Shown here: positions 14,210-25,339 of the stretch, one piece after another | Layout: every line of letters begins with the position of its first letter | Position numbering within the stretch: position 1 is the stretch's first letter | Source of the DNA: Nitrosomonadales bacterium | Lineage (GTDB): Bacteria > Pseudomonadota > Gammaproteobacteria > Burkholderiales > Gallionellaceae | Direction: 5' to 3' | DNA length: 32,682 bases | Assembly: GCA_016199835.1 (NCBI GenBank) | Contig: JACQFX010000025.1 | Coordinates: 1-32,682 of the forward strand | Notes under the pieces: generated by a model | What the model was told of the DNA's origin: nothing | Databases searched by the model: none | Seen by the model: the letters and a program-made list of their open reading frames with translations, nothing else | Program-made: the position numbers and the translations under genes

Positions 14210-16021
14210 ATGAAATCATTGATTATTTTCCCTCCCCAATGGATGCCTTTTAGCCCACATCTGGCCGGGCCAGTGATTCATGGCATTATCAAAAGTCACG
14301 GGCACGAGGCGCACTTGTGCGACTTGAATGCCGAGTTCTACAACTCCGTACTCACACCGGAATTTTTATACGAATCCATCAAGTCTGCGTTTGCCGACTT
14401 CGAGAAGAATTCAACCGCGCTGTTTCAGGCTTGCTCTGATGAAAACAGCTTGAAGGATCACCCCAAGGATTTCCAGAGCCGCTACAAGCGATACCAGGAA
14501 ATCTTCAGGATGGCGCAGAGAAACGAATACCGGATTGTCATCAAGAGAATCGCGTGGGCCACTGGGGTGATGCAGGATAAGGATGCATTTTATGATCCTG
14601 CCCTTGTTGCCGAAGCGCTTGTCGTGATTAACAAGGCCTGCGGCATCCTTTCTGCGACGCACCATCCTTCGAACGTGTACTTTTCCAATCCGAGCATCAA
14701 GGTGTATTACAGCATCGACAGTCTCATGGATGATTGCGAAAACCTCGATGGCAATATCTTCCGCAGTTTCTTTGAGCCCCGGATAGAAAGTATTCTGAGC
14801 GACAGCAAGCCGGAATTCATCGGCATCTCGATTGGAGATTACTCGCAATTGCTCCCGGGTTTGACCTTGGCGATGCTGCTTAAGAAATCAACCGATGCCC
14901 ATATTTGTATAGGCGGAAACCTGTTCGGCAGATATACCGGAGTGCTGGTCAATAACCCGGAATTTTTCAGGCTGTTTACGGATTTTGTGATTTTCAACGA
15001 AGGGGAAAAACCCGTAGTTGAATTACTGGCACACTTGGAAGGAAAGGCCGGTATTGAGGATGTTCCCAACCTGATCTATCTGAATGCGGACGGGCATATC
15101 GTTATCAACGAGGAAGCTACTCCTTTTCCGGTCAACACGCTTCCACGTCCTGAATTCTCCGACCTGCAGAAGAGTAAATACTATCTCCCCGAGGTGATCT
15201 ACAACATCCAGGCCAGTCGTAGCTGCTACTGGAAAAAGTGCAGCTTCTGCACCCATCATGCTGGCAGCCGTTATTCCATCAAGCCGGTTGAACAAACCGT
15301 CGCCGAAATCATGGCGCTGCAAAATGCGCACGGTGCGCGTTTCTTTCATCTTGTTGATGAGGCGATCAGTCCCGCTTACCTGAAACGCTTTTCTCAGGCG
15401 CTCATCGACGCGGGCGTGGAAATAAATTTCTACATTTATGCGAAGATCGAAAAGGCGTTTGATCGGGAAATATTCAGGCTCGCATATCGCGCTGGATTGC
15501 GTATGGTGTTATGGGGGTTCGAATCGGCCAGCGAGCGTGTTTACCACTTAATGAATAAAGGGAATATCGCCGACAAGAATTCTCGACTGAAAGTTCTTGA
15601 AGCCGCATACGAAGAAGGTGTCTGGAATTTCCTCTTCCTGATGTTCGGGTTTCCGACAGAAACGCTGGATGAGGCAAAGGAAACGGTCGATTTTGTGCGC
15701 GATCATCGGGGTATACTTTCGCATGGCACTGGCAGCACCTTCATGTTGCTCGAAGACTCGCCCATGCTTGATGATTTGCAGAAATACTCGATAACCAGCA
15801 TCCAGAAGATGCAAAATGGTTTCAATTTTGCGCACCGATTCACCGCCAGCCAAGGGATGAATGCGGAGCAAAAAAGTGAACTGGAGATTTACAAGGCTAC
15901 TGCCTGGCGCTTGGCCGACATGAAATTCCGGGGCTCCGACTCCAGAGAGAAACTCTTTCTATACCTATGCAAATATGGCGCGGCCCACGTGTCAGAAATG
16001 AATCGAACAGTCTGGCTGTAG
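14210..16021 (+). CDS. B12-binding-type radical SAM protein
   Basis: This 603-aa protein has a cobalamin-binding-like N-terminal half (about 1-160, starting KSLIIFPPQWMPFSPHLAGP), a middle linker, and a radical SAM barrel from about residue 330. The [4Fe-4S] cysteines are C339, C344 and C347 (SCYWKKCSFC). The CX4CX2C spacing is seen in several B12-type members rather than the classical CX3CX2C. Substrate cannot be named: the family includes methylases, cyclases and peptide-modifying enzymes. It stands alone between the sulfur-operon terminator and the convergent pgi gene, with no precursor-peptide gene seen nearby. A TATAAT directly before the ATG suggests it has its own promoter. Confidence 0.85.
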   Translation: MKSLIIFPPQWMPFSPHLAGPVIHGIIKSHGHEAHLCDLNAEFYNSVLTPEFLYESIKSAFADFEKNSTALFQACSDENSLKDHPKDFQSRYKRYQEIFRMAQRNEYRIVIKRIAWATGVMQDKDAFYDPALVAEALVVINKACGILSATHHPSNVYFSNPSIKVYYSIDSLMDDCENLDGNIFRSFFEPRIESILSDSKPEFIGISIGDYSQLLPGLTLAMLLKKSTDAHICIGGNLFGRYTGVLVNNPEFFRLFTDFVIFNEGEKPVVELLAHLEGKAGIEDVPNLIYLNADGHIVINEEATPFPVNTLPRPEFSDLQKSKYYLPEVIYNIQASRSCYWKKCSFCTHHAGSRYSIKPVEQTVAEIMALQNAHGARFFHLVDEAISPAYLKRFSQALIDAGVEINFYIYAKIEKAFDREIFRLAYRAGLRMVLWGFESASERVYHLMNKGNIADKNSRLKVLEAAYEEGVWNFLFLMFGFPTETLDEAKETVDFVRDHRGILSHGTGSTFMLLEDSPMLDDLQKYSITSIQKMQNGFNFAHRFTASQGMNAEQKSELEIYKATAWRLADMKFRGSDSREKLFLYLCKYGAAHVSEMNRTVWL

Positions 16022-16105
16022 CCGTTCTTGCAGGCGTTCTGTCGGCGCGTTTTCCTGAGTGATCAGGCCCCGTTGAGGAGCCAACCTGCACGTTTCCCCG
16101 TTTGT

Positions 16106-17749
<1,644 letters not shown>

Positions 17750-17819
17750 GAGGTCAGGGCTATATGGAGCGAATGCAGGTGCGAACCTGTAGTCAGATGC
17801 GCAAACGGATGCAGCGGCT

Positions 17820-18203
17820 TTACAGCTTGCTGATCATCCCGTCGATCTGAGCCTCGGCGCTGATCCAGTCGTTCATTTCATAGCCCCCGGCGAATCCGCG
17901 CTTCTCTGCCAGATAGTAAGCCGCCGTGGCTATCATGTGATAGCGGTCTTCGGGTGAGACGCTGGCGGGTTTGCTGACTTTACGCGCCACCCTCTTCGCT
18001 GGGGCAGCCGCTTTTACCTGAGCGGCAGACTTTGCAGCAGCAGGGGCCTTCCTGGCTGCCGGCTTGGCTTTGCCGACGGGTTCTTTGTCTGTTGCCATGA
18101 CTTTCTTGGCTGCTGGTTTCTTTACGGCTGGTTTCTTTGCGGCTGTGCTGTCTGGGACAGAGGCAGCGGTTTTCTTTTTTGTCGTGGTGCTTGAGGTCGC
18201 CAT
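17820..18203 (-). CDS. DUF2934 protein with Lys/Ala-rich histone-H1-like tail
   Basis: This 127-aa protein has two unlike halves. Residues 1-82 are almost entirely Ala, Lys, Pro, Ser, Thr and Val with [14 protein letters not shown]-type stretches, like histone-H1-like bacterial tails. Residues 85-122 form a compact DUF2934 domain ([18 protein letters not shown], then [10 protein letters not shown]). An AGGGAG about seven bases before ATG 18203 supports the start. It sits between glgB and pgi on the same strand. DUF2934 has no established role; the basic tail suggests binding to nucleic acid or another polyanion, which is only inference. Confidence 0.85.
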   Translation of the reverse strand: MATSSTTTKKKTAASVPDSTAAKKPAVKKPAAKKVMATDKEPVGKAKPAARKAPAAAKSAAQVKAAAPAKRVARKVSKPASVSPEDRYHMIATAAYYLAEKRGFAGGYEMNDWISAEAQIDGMISKL

Positions 18204-18277
18204 GGTTGTCTCCCTTTCAAAAGGTGTGAGGGTAGTTAGTTATCGTTGCAGAAATGTTAAGTCAGGAGAGCCGGCTG

Positions 18278-20467
18278 TCATATCGGAGTTAGCATTATGC
18301 CAGCCAATGGAGGCAATTCGATTTCCGCAGAGTAAGGAAGTCCCATCCAGGGAGTCGGCTCGGAACAAATTTCTCCACCATTGCCGAGATTGCCGCCGCC
18401 ATAATACTGCGAATCGCTATTGAAAACTTCGCGATAAGTGCAATTGAAGGGCAGGCCGATGCGGAAATGCGGGCGCGGCACGGGAGTCAGGTTGAGCGCG
18501 ACGAGCGCCGTCTCGCCGTTGCGCCCCCGGCGCAGGAAGGAGAGCAGCGATTGGTTGGCGTCGTTGCAGTCTATCCAGGAAAAGCCTGGTTGTTCAAAAT
18601 CCAGCTCATGCAACGATGGCAAGTCGCGATACAGGCGGTTCAGGTCGCGCATCATGTTATGGATGCCGCGATGCTGTTCGATCTCAAGCTGCGACCAATC
18701 CAGTTCCCACTTGGAATTCCACTCGCGGCCCTGGCCGAATTCGTTGCCCATGAAGTTGAGTTTCTTGCCCGGGCTGAACATCTGGTAAGCCAGCAACAGG
18801 CGCAGGTTGGCAAATTTCTGCCAGGCATCGCCGGGCATTTTGCCGATCAGCGAGCCTTTGCCATGCACTACTTCGTCGTGCGAGAACGGTAGCATGAAAT
18901 TCTCGGTGTAAGCATAGAGCTGGCTGAACGTGAGCTGGTTGAGATGGTAACGGCGGTATATCGGTTCGCGTTGTATAAAGCTCAGCGTGTCGTTCATCCA
19001 GCCCATATTCCATTTCATGGAGAAGCCCAACCCGCCCAGGTACACCGGGCGCGATACGGCGGGCCAGGAGGTGGATTCCTCGGCCAGCGTGAGCGCACCG
19101 GGGAAGGCATCATGCACCATGATGTTGAGTTCGCGCAGAAAGTCTATGGCCTCCAGATTCTCGCGACCGCCGTACTTGTTCGGCAGCCATTCATCGGCCT
19201 TGCGCGAATAGTCGAGATACAGCATGGAGGCGACGGCATCCACGCGCAGGCCATCGAAGTGGAACTCGCTTAGCCAGTAATGCGCGCTCGACAGCAGGAA
19301 GCTTTTTACTTCGTTGCGGCCGTAGTTGAAGATGTGCGTGCCCCAGTCGTGGTGGTAGCCCAGGCGCGGGTCTTCATGTTCGTACAGCGAGGTGCCGTCG
19401 AAGCGCGCTAGCGCGAAAGCGTCCTGCGGGAAATGTGCGGGCACCCAGTCGAGCAGCACGCCGATGCCGGCGAGGTGGCAACTGTCCACGAAATAACACA
19501 GGTCGTCCGGCGAGCCGAAACGGCTGGTCGCGGCGAAATAACCGGTGGTCTGGTAGCCCCAGGATTCGTCCAGCGGGTGCTCCGACACCGGCATCAATTC
19601 GATATGGGTGTAGCCCATTTCATGGGCGTAGGGAATGAGGTGTGCGGCCAGTTCGCGGTAGCTGTAGAAGCGCCCATCCGGGTGGCGTTTCCATGAGCCC
19701 GCATGGATCTCGTAAACGTTGAGCGGAGCGTGCAGCCAGTCCCACTGGCTGCGCTGCGACATCCATGCTGTATCCTGCCAAGTGTGATTGGCCTGTGCTC
19801 CGGCGCGCGCGGCGGTGCCCGGGCGCACCTCGAAGGCGTGGGCGTAAGGGTCGCTCTTGACCAGCAACGCGCCATTGCGGTTGCGGATCTCGAATTTGTA
19901 CAGCGCGCCATGCGCGATACCGGGGATGAATAATTCCCAGACGCCGCTTGAACCATGCGCCCCCATCGGATGGATACGTCCGTCCCAGCGATTGAATTCA
20001 CCTACCACGCTGACGCGTTCTGCGTTCGGCGCCCACACCGCGAAGCGTATGCCGGTCACGCCGTTGATTTCCATCGCGTGTGAACCGAGGAAGCGATAAC
20101 CTTGGTGCAGCTTGCCTTCGTTGAACAGATGCAGGTCGAAGTCGGAGATGCTCGGGGGAAACGTATATGGATCATGCACCAGGCGCTGGGTATTATCTTC
20201 GGTGATGCGCAACAGGTAGGGGTACGCGGGCGGCTCGTTGCCATGCCATTCAAATAATCCATCAGGATGGATGCGCTGCATGGGGGCGCTGCCGCTGGCA
20301 GTGTCGAGGCTGACTTCGCTGGCATATGGCAGAAACGCGCGCACTATATAACCATTTTTTTCATGATGCGGCCCCAGATAGGAATAAGGATCATACAAAC
20401 GTCCTTGTAGCAGCATATCTGTGCGAGGGTCGGACTCTGGGCGGGTTTTTTTCACGATTGTTTGCAT
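18278..20467 (-). CDS. glgB: 1,4-alpha-glucan branching enzyme GlgB
   Basis: This 729-aa GH13 enzyme makes the alpha-1,6 branches of glycogen. It has an N-terminal carbohydrate-binding (CBM48-like) part to about residue 230, then the (beta/alpha)8 barrel. The catalytic nucleophile is D410 ([11 protein letters not shown]), the acid is E463 (LAEEST), and the stabilising Asp is in [11 protein letters not shown]. Full length and start MQTIVKK fit, although a second ATG 51 bases in (MLLQGRL) is possible because TATAAT on the minus strand (20481-20476) lies only eight bases before the first ATG and no ribosome site is seen. It is divergent from glgC, with a shared 92-bp promoter region. Confidence 0.98.
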   Translation of the reverse strand: MQTIVKKTRPESDPRTDMLLQGRLYDPYSYLGPHHEKNGYIVRAFLPYASEVSLDTASGSAPMQRIHPDGLFEWHGNEPPAYPYLLRITEDNTQRLVHDPYTFPPSISDFDLHLFNEGKLHQGYRFLGSHAMEINGVTGIRFAVWAPNAERVSVVGEFNRWDGRIHPMGAHGSSGVWELFIPGIAHGALYKFEIRNRNGALLVKSDPYAHAFEVRPGTAARAGAQANHTWQDTAWMSQRSQWDWLHAPLNVYEIHAGSWKRHPDGRFYSYRELAAHLIPYAHEMGYTHIELMPVSEHPLDESWGYQTTGYFAATSRFGSPDDLCYFVDSCHLAGIGVLLDWVPAHFPQDAFALARFDGTSLYEHEDPRLGYHHDWGTHIFNYGRNEVKSFLLSSAHYWLSEFHFDGLRVDAVASMLYLDYSRKADEWLPNKYGGRENLEAIDFLRELNIMVHDAFPGALTLAEESTSWPAVSRPVYLGGLGFSMKWNMGWMNDTLSFIQREPIYRRYHLNQLTFSQLYAYTENFMLPFSHDEVVHGKGSLIGKMPGDAWQKFANLRLLLAYQMFSPGKKLNFMGNEFGQGREWNSKWELDWSQLEIEQHRGIHNMMRDLNRLYRDLPSLHELDFEQPGFSWIDCNDANQSLLSFLRRGRNGETALVALNLTPVPRPHFRIGLPFNCTYREVFNSDSQYYGGGNLGNGGEICSEPTPWMGLPYSAEIELPPLAGIMLTPI

Positions 20468-20559
20468 ATACCGAAATTATAACTACATTCAGCATACAGG
20501 AATAAGCTGAAATCTGGTACATTCAGGCAAAGGCTAAAGTTGCGTACAGGGAGATCGCC
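20468..20559. promoter_or_regulatory. Divergent glgB-glgC promoter region
   Basis: This short AT-rich spacer must hold promoters for both directions. On the minus strand TATAAT (20481-20476) is a candidate -10 for glgB with a weak -35. GGGAG near 20550 is the ribosome site of glgC. No clear glgC promoter boxes were found. Confidence 0.4.
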
Positions 20560-21840
20560 ATGACACAGAAGTCGCGTTTTGTAAGTTCGATGACCAAGAA
20601 TACCTATGCCATGGTGCTGGCCGGGGGGCGTGGCTCGCGCCTGCATCAATTGACCGACTGGCGGGCAAAACCGGCGGTACCGTTCGGCGGCAAGTTCCGC
20701 ATTATCGATTTCGTGCTGTCGAATTGCGTCAATTCGGGCATACGCCGCATCGGCGTAGCGACACAATACAAGGCGCACAGCCTGATTCAGCACATCCAGC
20801 GCGGCTGGAGCTTCCTGAACGGCCAGTTCGACGAGTTCGTGGATGTGTTGCCGGCACAGCAGCGCATCGAAGAAGTCTGGTATCAGGGAACGGCCGATGC
20901 CGTGTTTCAGAATATAGATATTCTGCGCGAGATCGATCCGGAGTTTGTGCTGATACTGGCGGGCGACCACGTTTACAAGATGGACTACGGCAAGCTGCTG
21001 GCTTTTCATGCGCAGAAGAAGGCTGATATGACCGTGGCCTGCATCGAGGTGCCGCTGAATGAGGCTACTGCTTTTGGCGTCATGGGAGTGGATGGAGAAT
21101 CGCGTGTGGTGGATTTTAGTGAGAAACCCGCACAACCATCACCGATTCCCGGCAAGCCGGGACATGCGCTTTGCAGTATGGGTATCTATGTATTCAATAC
21201 GCGTTTTCTGTATGAACAACTGATACGTGATGCGGACGATCCGCGTTCCAGTCACGACTTCGGCAAGGACATCATCCCGCATCTGGTGTCGTCGCATTAC
21301 CGCGTGTTCGCCCAGAGTTTTGAGAACAGTTGTGTGACCTGCGAAGGAAGCGACAATGTGCCCTATTGGCGTGACGTGGGAACCATAGACTCGTACTGGG
21401 AAGCCAATATGGAGCTGACCAAGATTGTTCCCGATCTCAATATGTACGACAAAGAGTGGCCGATCTGGACTTATCAGGAGCAACTGCCTCCGGCCAAGTT
21501 CGTATTCGACGACGATGACAGGCGCGGCTCGGCGGTGGATTCGCTGGTGTCCGGTGGTTGTATCATCAGCGGTGCGACGGTGCGCCGTTCGCTGCTGTAT
21601 TCCAACGTGCGCGTGCACAGCTTCAGCGTGGTCGAGGATTCGGTGATCCTGCCCAATGCGGAAGTGGGGCGTAACGTCACGCTCAAAGGTGTGGTGGTGG
21701 ACAAGAACTGCGTGATTCCTGAAGGCATGGTCATAGGAGTCAATCGCGAAGAAGATGCCAAACGCTTCTTCGTGTCAGACCGGGGCATCACGCTGGTCAC
21801 CCCCGAGATGCTTGGGCAAGATGTGCATCGCATGAGATAA
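20560..21840 (+). CDS. glgC: Glucose-1-phosphate adenylyltransferase GlgC
   Basis: This 426-aa enzyme makes ADP-glucose, the committed step of bacterial glycogen synthesis. The nucleotide-binding signature [20 protein letters not shown] is near residue 20, followed by [29 protein letters not shown], the sugar-phosphate region [11 protein letters not shown] and a C-terminal left-handed beta-helix (from about 320) complete the family layout. The start has GGGAG about five bases upstream; a Met at residue 11 is an alternative. The enzyme is usually controlled by glycolytic intermediates, and the sequence does not show which. A hairpin terminator follows the stop. Confidence 0.98.
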   Translation: MTQKSRFVSSMTKNTYAMVLAGGRGSRLHQLTDWRAKPAVPFGGKFRIIDFVLSNCVNSGIRRIGVATQYKAHSLIQHIQRGWSFLNGQFDEFVDVLPAQQRIEEVWYQGTADAVFQNIDILREIDPEFVLILAGDHVYKMDYGKLLAFHAQKKADMTVACIEVPLNEATAFGVMGVDGESRVVDFSEKPAQPSPIPGKPGHALCSMGIYVFNTRFLYEQLIRDADDPRSSHDFGKDIIPHLVSSHYRVFAQSFENSCVTCEGSDNVPYWRDVGTIDSYWEANMELTKIVPDLNMYDKEWPIWTYQEQLPPAKFVFDDDDRRGSAVDSLVSGGCIISGATVRRSLLYSNVRVHSFSVVEDSVILPNAEVGRNVTLKGVVVDKNCVIPEGMVIGVNREEDAKRFFVSDRGITLVTPEMLGQDVHRMR

Positions 21841-21847
21841 TTCACTT

Positions 21848-21876
21848 GGGCATCCCCGCGCGGGATGCCTTTCTTT
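21848..21876 (+). terminator. Terminator after glgC
   Basis: An 8-bp perfect stem, GGCATCCC (21849-21856) with GGGATGCC (21862-21869), has a five-base loop and is followed by TTTCTTT. It lies between glgC and the GH57 gene, so it may reduce rather than abolish read-through. Confidence 0.75.
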
Positions 21877-21895
21877 CAAGACTTCTGGAATTTTC

Positions 21896-23611
21896 ATGGC
21901 TAAGCCCCTGGATTTGGTTTTTCTCTGGCATATGCATCAGCCGGACTATCGCGACTCTGCCGACGGCGAGTTTCTGCTGCCGTGGGTCTATCTGCACGCC
22001 ATGAAGGATTACACCGATATGGCCTGTCATCTGGAGCAGCATCCGCAGATGAAGGCGGTGGTGAATTTCGTGCCGGTATTGCTGGACCAGCTCGAAGATT
22101 ATGCGCAGCAGTTCGCTTCTGGAGATATACGCGACCCGCTGCTGCGGCTGCTGGCGCGCGAGAATCTGGAGGGTATGGATAAGGCTGACCGCCATCTGGT
22201 GTTGTACAGTTGCTTTCGCAGCGATCACCAGAAAATGGTCGCCCCATACCCTGCTTACAAGCGCCTGTTTGACCTGTTCAAGACTCTGGAGGCAGACGGC
22301 GATGTGGCTTTGGCCTACCTGTCCGGGCAATATCTTTCCGACCTGCTGATGTGGTACCACCTGGTGTGGTGTGGCGAGAGCGTGCGCCGCGAGCATGATG
22401 TGATCATCCGCCTGATGAGCAAGGATGAGGGGTTCGATTACGCTGACCGCAAGTGCCTGTTTGATCTGATCGGTCAAACCATCGCTGACATCATTCCACG
22501 CTATCGCAAGCTGGCGAAAAATGGGCAGGTCGAGATATCGGCTACGCCGCATTACCATCCGTTGGCGCCTCTGTTGCTGGATTTGCACAGCGCGCGCGAG
22601 AGCGTGCCGGATTGCAGCCTGCCCCAATCGCAGCGCTATCCTGGCGGCAAGAACCGCGTACAGGCGCACCTGGCTTCAGCGCAGGAGAGTCATCGCGCGC
22701 GTTTCGGTGTCGTTCCGCAGGGTATCTGGCCGGCAGAGGGGGCTGTCTCCACGGCATTGGTGGAGTTGCTGGCGGAACAGAAATGTCGCTGGGCTGCGAG
22801 CGGGGAAGGCGTGCTGGCCAACAGTTTGCGTGGTACCGAATATGGCGCCATAGCGCGCCCGCAATACCTCTATCGTCCCTATCACATAAAGGGAGAGGCG
22901 GGTAACGTGCATTGTTTTTTCCGCGATGACCGTTTGTCCGACCTGATCGGTTTTGAATATTCGCGTTGGCACGGAAAGGATGCGGCTCTGGATTTTGTTG
23001 CCCAGCTCGAAGCTATCGCACAGCATGCTGCCGACGGTGAAACGCCTGTGGTCAGTGTTATCCTTGATGGGGAAAATGCCTGGGAATACTATCCATACAA
23101 CGGCTACCACTTTTTGAACGACCTGTATTCCGTATTGCAATCGCATCCATATATCCGCGTCACGACTTACGGCGACTATCTGGATCGACGCGAGTCCGGT
23201 GCCGGGCAAGGTCTGATCAAAGAGGGGGAGTTGACGCATCTGGTTGCCGGCAGTTGGGTGTATGGCAGCTTCTCCACCTGGATAGGTTCGCCGGACAAGA
23301 ACCGCGCCTGGGATTTGTTGTGTGTGGCGAAGCAGAGCTTCGATCTGGTGATGGCGAGCGGACGCTTGAATGAGGAAGAGCGCGCGGCGGCTGAAAAGCA
23401 ACTGGCTTCGTGCGAAAGCTCGGACTGGTTCTGGTGGTTTGGCGATTACAATCCGTCGCTCACAGTGGAAAGTTTTGACCGGCTGTACCGCCACAACCTG
23501 GTGCGGCTATACCAGTTACTGAAATTGCCGGTGCCCGCCGTGCTCAACCTGCCGATCAGTCGTGGTGGTGGCGATGCCGAGGTGGGCGGAGCGATGCGGC
23601 GCGGCTCTTGA
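21896..23611 (+). CDS. Glycoside hydrolase family 57 glucan-acting enzyme
   Basis: This 571-aa protein opens with the GH57 region I motif FLWHMHQPDYR. The probable catalytic nucleophile is E281 in GIWPAEGAVS, and the acid is D391 in ILDGENAWEYY. GH57 contains alpha-amylases, 4-alpha-glucanotransferases and branching enzymes, so the exact reaction cannot be set from motifs alone. Because glgB is already present nearby, an amylase or transferase acting on glycogen or maltodextrin is the more economical idea. No signal peptide is seen, so it should be cytoplasmic. It lies 55 bases after glgC and 49 before malQ, in the same direction. Confidence 0.92.
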   Translation: MAKPLDLVFLWHMHQPDYRDSADGEFLLPWVYLHAMKDYTDMACHLEQHPQMKAVVNFVPVLLDQLEDYAQQFASGDIRDPLLRLLARENLEGMDKADRHLVLYSCFRSDHQKMVAPYPAYKRLFDLFKTLEADGDVALAYLSGQYLSDLLMWYHLVWCGESVRREHDVIIRLMSKDEGFDYADRKCLFDLIGQTIADIIPRYRKLAKNGQVEISATPHYHPLAPLLLDLHSARESVPDCSLPQSQRYPGGKNRVQAHLASAQESHRARFGVVPQGIWPAEGAVSTALVELLAEQKCRWAASGEGVLANSLRGTEYGAIARPQYLYRPYHIKGEAGNVHCFFRDDRLSDLIGFEYSRWHGKDAALDFVAQLEAIAQHAADGETPVVSVILDGENAWEYYPYNGYHFLNDLYSVLQSHPYIRVTTYGDYLDRRESGAGQGLIKEGELTHLVAGSWVYGSFSTWIGSPDKNRAWDLLCVAKQSFDLVMASGRLNEEERAAAEKQLASCESSDWFWWFGDYNPSLTVESFDRLYRHNLVRLYQLLKLPVPAVLNLPISRGGGDAEVGGAMRRGS

Positions 23612-23660
23612 GAGGCCAAGTTGATTTCCTGTCGCTCCCCTCAATCTGAAAGATCTGATC

Positions 23661-25169
23661 ATGCGCTTCCCGCGTAGCAGTGGCATCCTGCTGCACCCGA
23701 CTTCATTGCCGGGGCCTTATGGCTCGGGCGATTTTGGAATCAGTGCCTATCATTTCGTCGACTGGCTCGCATCGGCAGGGCAGAAGATGTGGCAGATATT
23801 GCCGCTGGGTGGGATAGGTCCGGGCAACTCTCCCTATATGAGCAGTTCGGCGTTCGCGGGCAATGTCTTGCTGATAGACCTTGACGATTTGCATACGCAG
23901 GGCTGGCTAACCACCGATGATTTGCTGCCTGATCCCGGCTTCAAGGCGCAGAAAGTAAATTACGGCGTCGTGCATCAATACCGCATGGACAAGCTGCGCA
24001 TCGCGGCAGACAGGTTCATCGCCGACAAGCAACACTATCATGCCGAATTCGAGGCATTCTGTGCGGCGGAGCAATCCTGGCTGGACGACTACGCCCTGTT
24101 CATGGCGCTGGCCGATAAATTCAATTGGCAAGACTGGGGGAGCTGGGAACCATCTCTTGCGCGGCGAGAGAAGAAAGCTTTGTTGAAGGCTGCCGCCGAG
24201 TTGGCAGGCGAAATCGAGTTCTGGAATTTTTGCCAATGGTGTTTCTTCCGTCAATGGCGCAAGTTGAAGCGTTACGCTAACGAGCGCGGCATCCAGATTG
24301 TCGGCGACATTCCGATTTTCATTGCTTACCAGAGTGCGGAAGTCTGGGCGCGCCAAGAGTTGTTTGAGCTGGGGGACGATCACCAGCCGACAGTTATTGC
24401 CGGTGTACCGCCCGATTACTTCAGTGCAACCGGGCAGCGCTGGGGTAATCCGCTGTATCGCTGGCAGGCGCATGAGCAGGAAGGTTACGCATGGTGGATA
24501 CAGCGGCTGCGCAAGAAAATAGAGTTGGTTGATATCGTACGCATCGATCATTTTCGCGGTTTTGCGGGATACTGGGAGATCCCCGCCTCCGAGCAAACCG
24601 CGATGAATGGCAGATGGATGCCGGGGCCTGGAGAAAAACTGTTTAATGCGATCCAGGGCGCTTTGGGTACCTTGCCCATCATCGCTGAAGATCTCGGGGT
24701 GGTAACGCCGGACGTAGTGGCCTTGCTGGAAAGATTCAATTTGCCCGGCATGCGCATCCTGCAATTCGCCTTTGGCGGCGGAAATGACAATCCCTATTTG
24801 CCGCATAACTACAAGAACAATACAGTTGTCTATGGCGGCACGCACGACAATGACACCGCCATAGGCTGGTTCGATGCTGCGCCACAACGTGAGCGTACCT
24901 TTGCCTGCAAGTATCTGCGCACCGATGGCAAGGAAATCAATTGGGATTTGATCCATGCAGCTTCGGAATCGGTCGCAGATATTGCCATCCATCCGTTCCA
25001 GGATATTCTGGGATTGGGTTCGGAGCACCGCATGAATTTGCCGGGAAAGCCGGAAGGCTATTGGGAGTGGCGTTTCACTTGGGAGCAAGTGGAAGCGGCG
25101 CACTCCGAGAAATTGTATGAAATATCTGCCTTGCATGGCCGCTACATGGCGGATCGCTTGAGGTTCTAA
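23661..25169 (+). CDS. malQ: 4-alpha-glucanotransferase (GH77, MalQ)
   Basis: This 502-aa enzyme (amylomaltase) moves alpha-1,4 glucan segments between maltodextrin chains in the cytoplasm. The N-terminus RSSGILLHPTSLPGPYGSGD is typical. The nucleophile lies in VRIDHFRGFAGYW, the acid in IIAEDLG and the stabilising Asp in GGTHDNDTAIGW. Its compact length matches the short MalQ type without the long N-terminal domain of the E. coli enzyme. The ATG has only a weak ribosome site (GAAAGAT). It ends the plus-strand glycogen set; guaB follows with its own promoter. Confidence 0.97.
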   Translation: MRFPRSSGILLHPTSLPGPYGSGDFGISAYHFVDWLASAGQKMWQILPLGGIGPGNSPYMSSSAFAGNVLLIDLDDLHTQGWLTTDDLLPDPGFKAQKVNYGVVHQYRMDKLRIAADRFIADKQHYHAEFEAFCAAEQSWLDDYALFMALADKFNWQDWGSWEPSLARREKKALLKAAAELAGEIEFWNFCQWCFFRQWRKLKRYANERGIQIVGDIPIFIAYQSAEVWARQELFELGDDHQPTVIAGVPPDYFSATGQRWGNPLYRWQAHEQEGYAWWIQRLRKKIELVDIVRIDHFRGFAGYWEIPASEQTAMNGRWMPGPGEKLFNAIQGALGTLPIIAEDLGVVTPDVVALLERFNLPGMRILQFAFGGGNDNPYLPHNYKNNTVVYGGTHDNDTAIGWFDAAPQRERTFACKYLRTDGKEINWDLIHAASESVADIAIHPFQDILGLGSEHRMNLPGKPEGYWEWRFTWEQVEAAHSEKLYEISALHGRYMADRLRF

Positions 25170-25305
25170 TGTGCATCTCATGCGCATGACATCCAGAACA
25201 AGCTTACTGGCATTGTCAAGGAACTGAATTCTCTTTCCATGCCCACGCAGTCACCCTGACCAGGTTTGGATGGATGGCGTGCTATACAAACTGATGCGCC
25301 AACTT

Positions 25306-25314
25306 TGCTATAAT
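25306..25314 (+). promoter_or_regulatory. Extended -10 promoter of guaB
   Basis: TGC TATAAT (25306-25314) is a consensus extended -10 element. The -35 region at 17 bp is poor (ACAAAC), as is usual with extended -10 promoters. A start near 25321 would leave a leader of about 19 bases containing GAGGG before ATG 25340. Confidence 0.75.
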
Positions 25315-25339
25315 GCGCGCTTTGCCGAGGGCGTTCATT

